Assembly (NCBI GenBank): GCA_946479125.1
Contig: CAMLET010000287.1
Span: 1 to 5,046, forward strand
Direction of reading: 5' to 3'
Length of the DNA stretch: 5,046 nt
Source of the DNA: an uncultured Flavobacteriales bacterium
GTDB taxonomy: Bacteria; Bacteroidota; Bacteroidia; Flavobacteriales; Crocinitomicaceae
Shown here: positions 4,868 to 5,046 of the stretch, piece after piece
Layout: every line of letters begins with the position of its first letter
Position numbering within the stretch: position 1 is the first letter of the stretch
Position numbers and translations under genes: made by a program
Notes under the pieces: generated by a model
Seen by the model: only the letters and a program-made list of their open reading frames with translations
What the model was told of the DNA's origin: nothing
Databases searched by the model: none

Positions 4868-5046
4868 TGGAAAGAACGGTAATTAAAGGCGCAACAATTA
4901 TTAACGAAGGTCTTGAACGAGTAGCTGATGTATTAATTGAAAACGACAGAATTGCCAAAATTGCGGATTCAATTTCAGTTCAGGGAGCAGTTGAAATTAA
5001 TGCTGAAGGAAAATATCTTATTCCGGGATGCATAGATGATCAGGTT
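4867..5046 (+). CDS. pyrC: Dihydroorotase, N-terminal part (3' end outside window)
   Basis: Dihydroorotase interconverts N-carbamoyl-aspartate and dihydroorotate in de novo pyrimidine synthesis, in the cytoplasm. Sixty residues are visible and the frame is open to the last base. They form the N-terminal beta-sandwich of an amidohydrolase: IKGATIINEG, ADVLIENDRIAKIAD, INAEGKYLIPGCIDDQV. The motif LIPGCIDDQV is where the first metal-binding strand begins. At the position of the first His of the usual HxH there is Gln (Q59), as I recall for the Bacteroidota DDQVHFREPG-type dihydroorotases; the following His lies outside the window. The ATG overlaps the glycosyltransferase stop by one base (TGATG), which indicates translational coupling. 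A GTG one codon upstream is a less likely start. Allantoinase or hydantoinase relatives are possible from this fragment alone, but the fit to dihydroorotase is best. Confidence 0.85.
   Translation, partial: MERTVIKGATIINEGLERVADVLIENDRIAKIADSISVQGAVEINAEGKYLIPGCIDDQV

Overview
The window reads as a chromosomal segment from a member of the Bacteroidota, most likely Flavobacteriia. The evidence is the Bacteroidota-type RNase E/G, a secreted protein with a C-terminal tail of the type IX secretion (T9SS) kind, promoter-like boxes close to TAnnTTTG, no Shine-Dalgarno sequences ahead of the starts, and AT-rich DNA. A lineage near Crocinitomicaceae/Fluviicola is possible but is only a guess. I see no tRNA, rRNA, CRISPR array, transposase or phage gene.

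Layout. Bases 1-1591 (+) carry the 3' part of an RNase E/G gene followed after two bases by recX, an arrangement that suggests co-transcription. Bases 1642-2268 (-) encode an unrecognised 208-residue lipoprotein. It converges on recX, and the two gene ends share a long stem-loop. Bases 2269-2527 are non-coding and rich in small repeats. Bases 2528-3898 (-) encode a secreted beta-propeller of the choice-of-anchor B type with a T9SS tail. Bases 3899-4153 are a divergent non-coding gap with a strong hairpin. Bases 4154-4867 (+) encode a polyprenol-phosphate mannose synthase-like GT2 enzyme, probably starting at a TTG codon. It overlaps by one base the start of dihydroorotase (pyrC), which runs off the window.

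The outer genes are housekeeping (RNA decay, RecA control, glycolipid donor synthesis, pyrimidine synthesis). The two minus-strand genes between them are envelope or secreted proteins and look like the more variable part. I did not find a convincing new multi-gene system. The most notable structure lies between the genes: each of the three larger intergenic spaces holds an inverted repeat. Two of these are related copies that bracket the propeller gene, another has one arm inside the recX coding end, and a heptamer tandem array lies downstream of the propeller gene.
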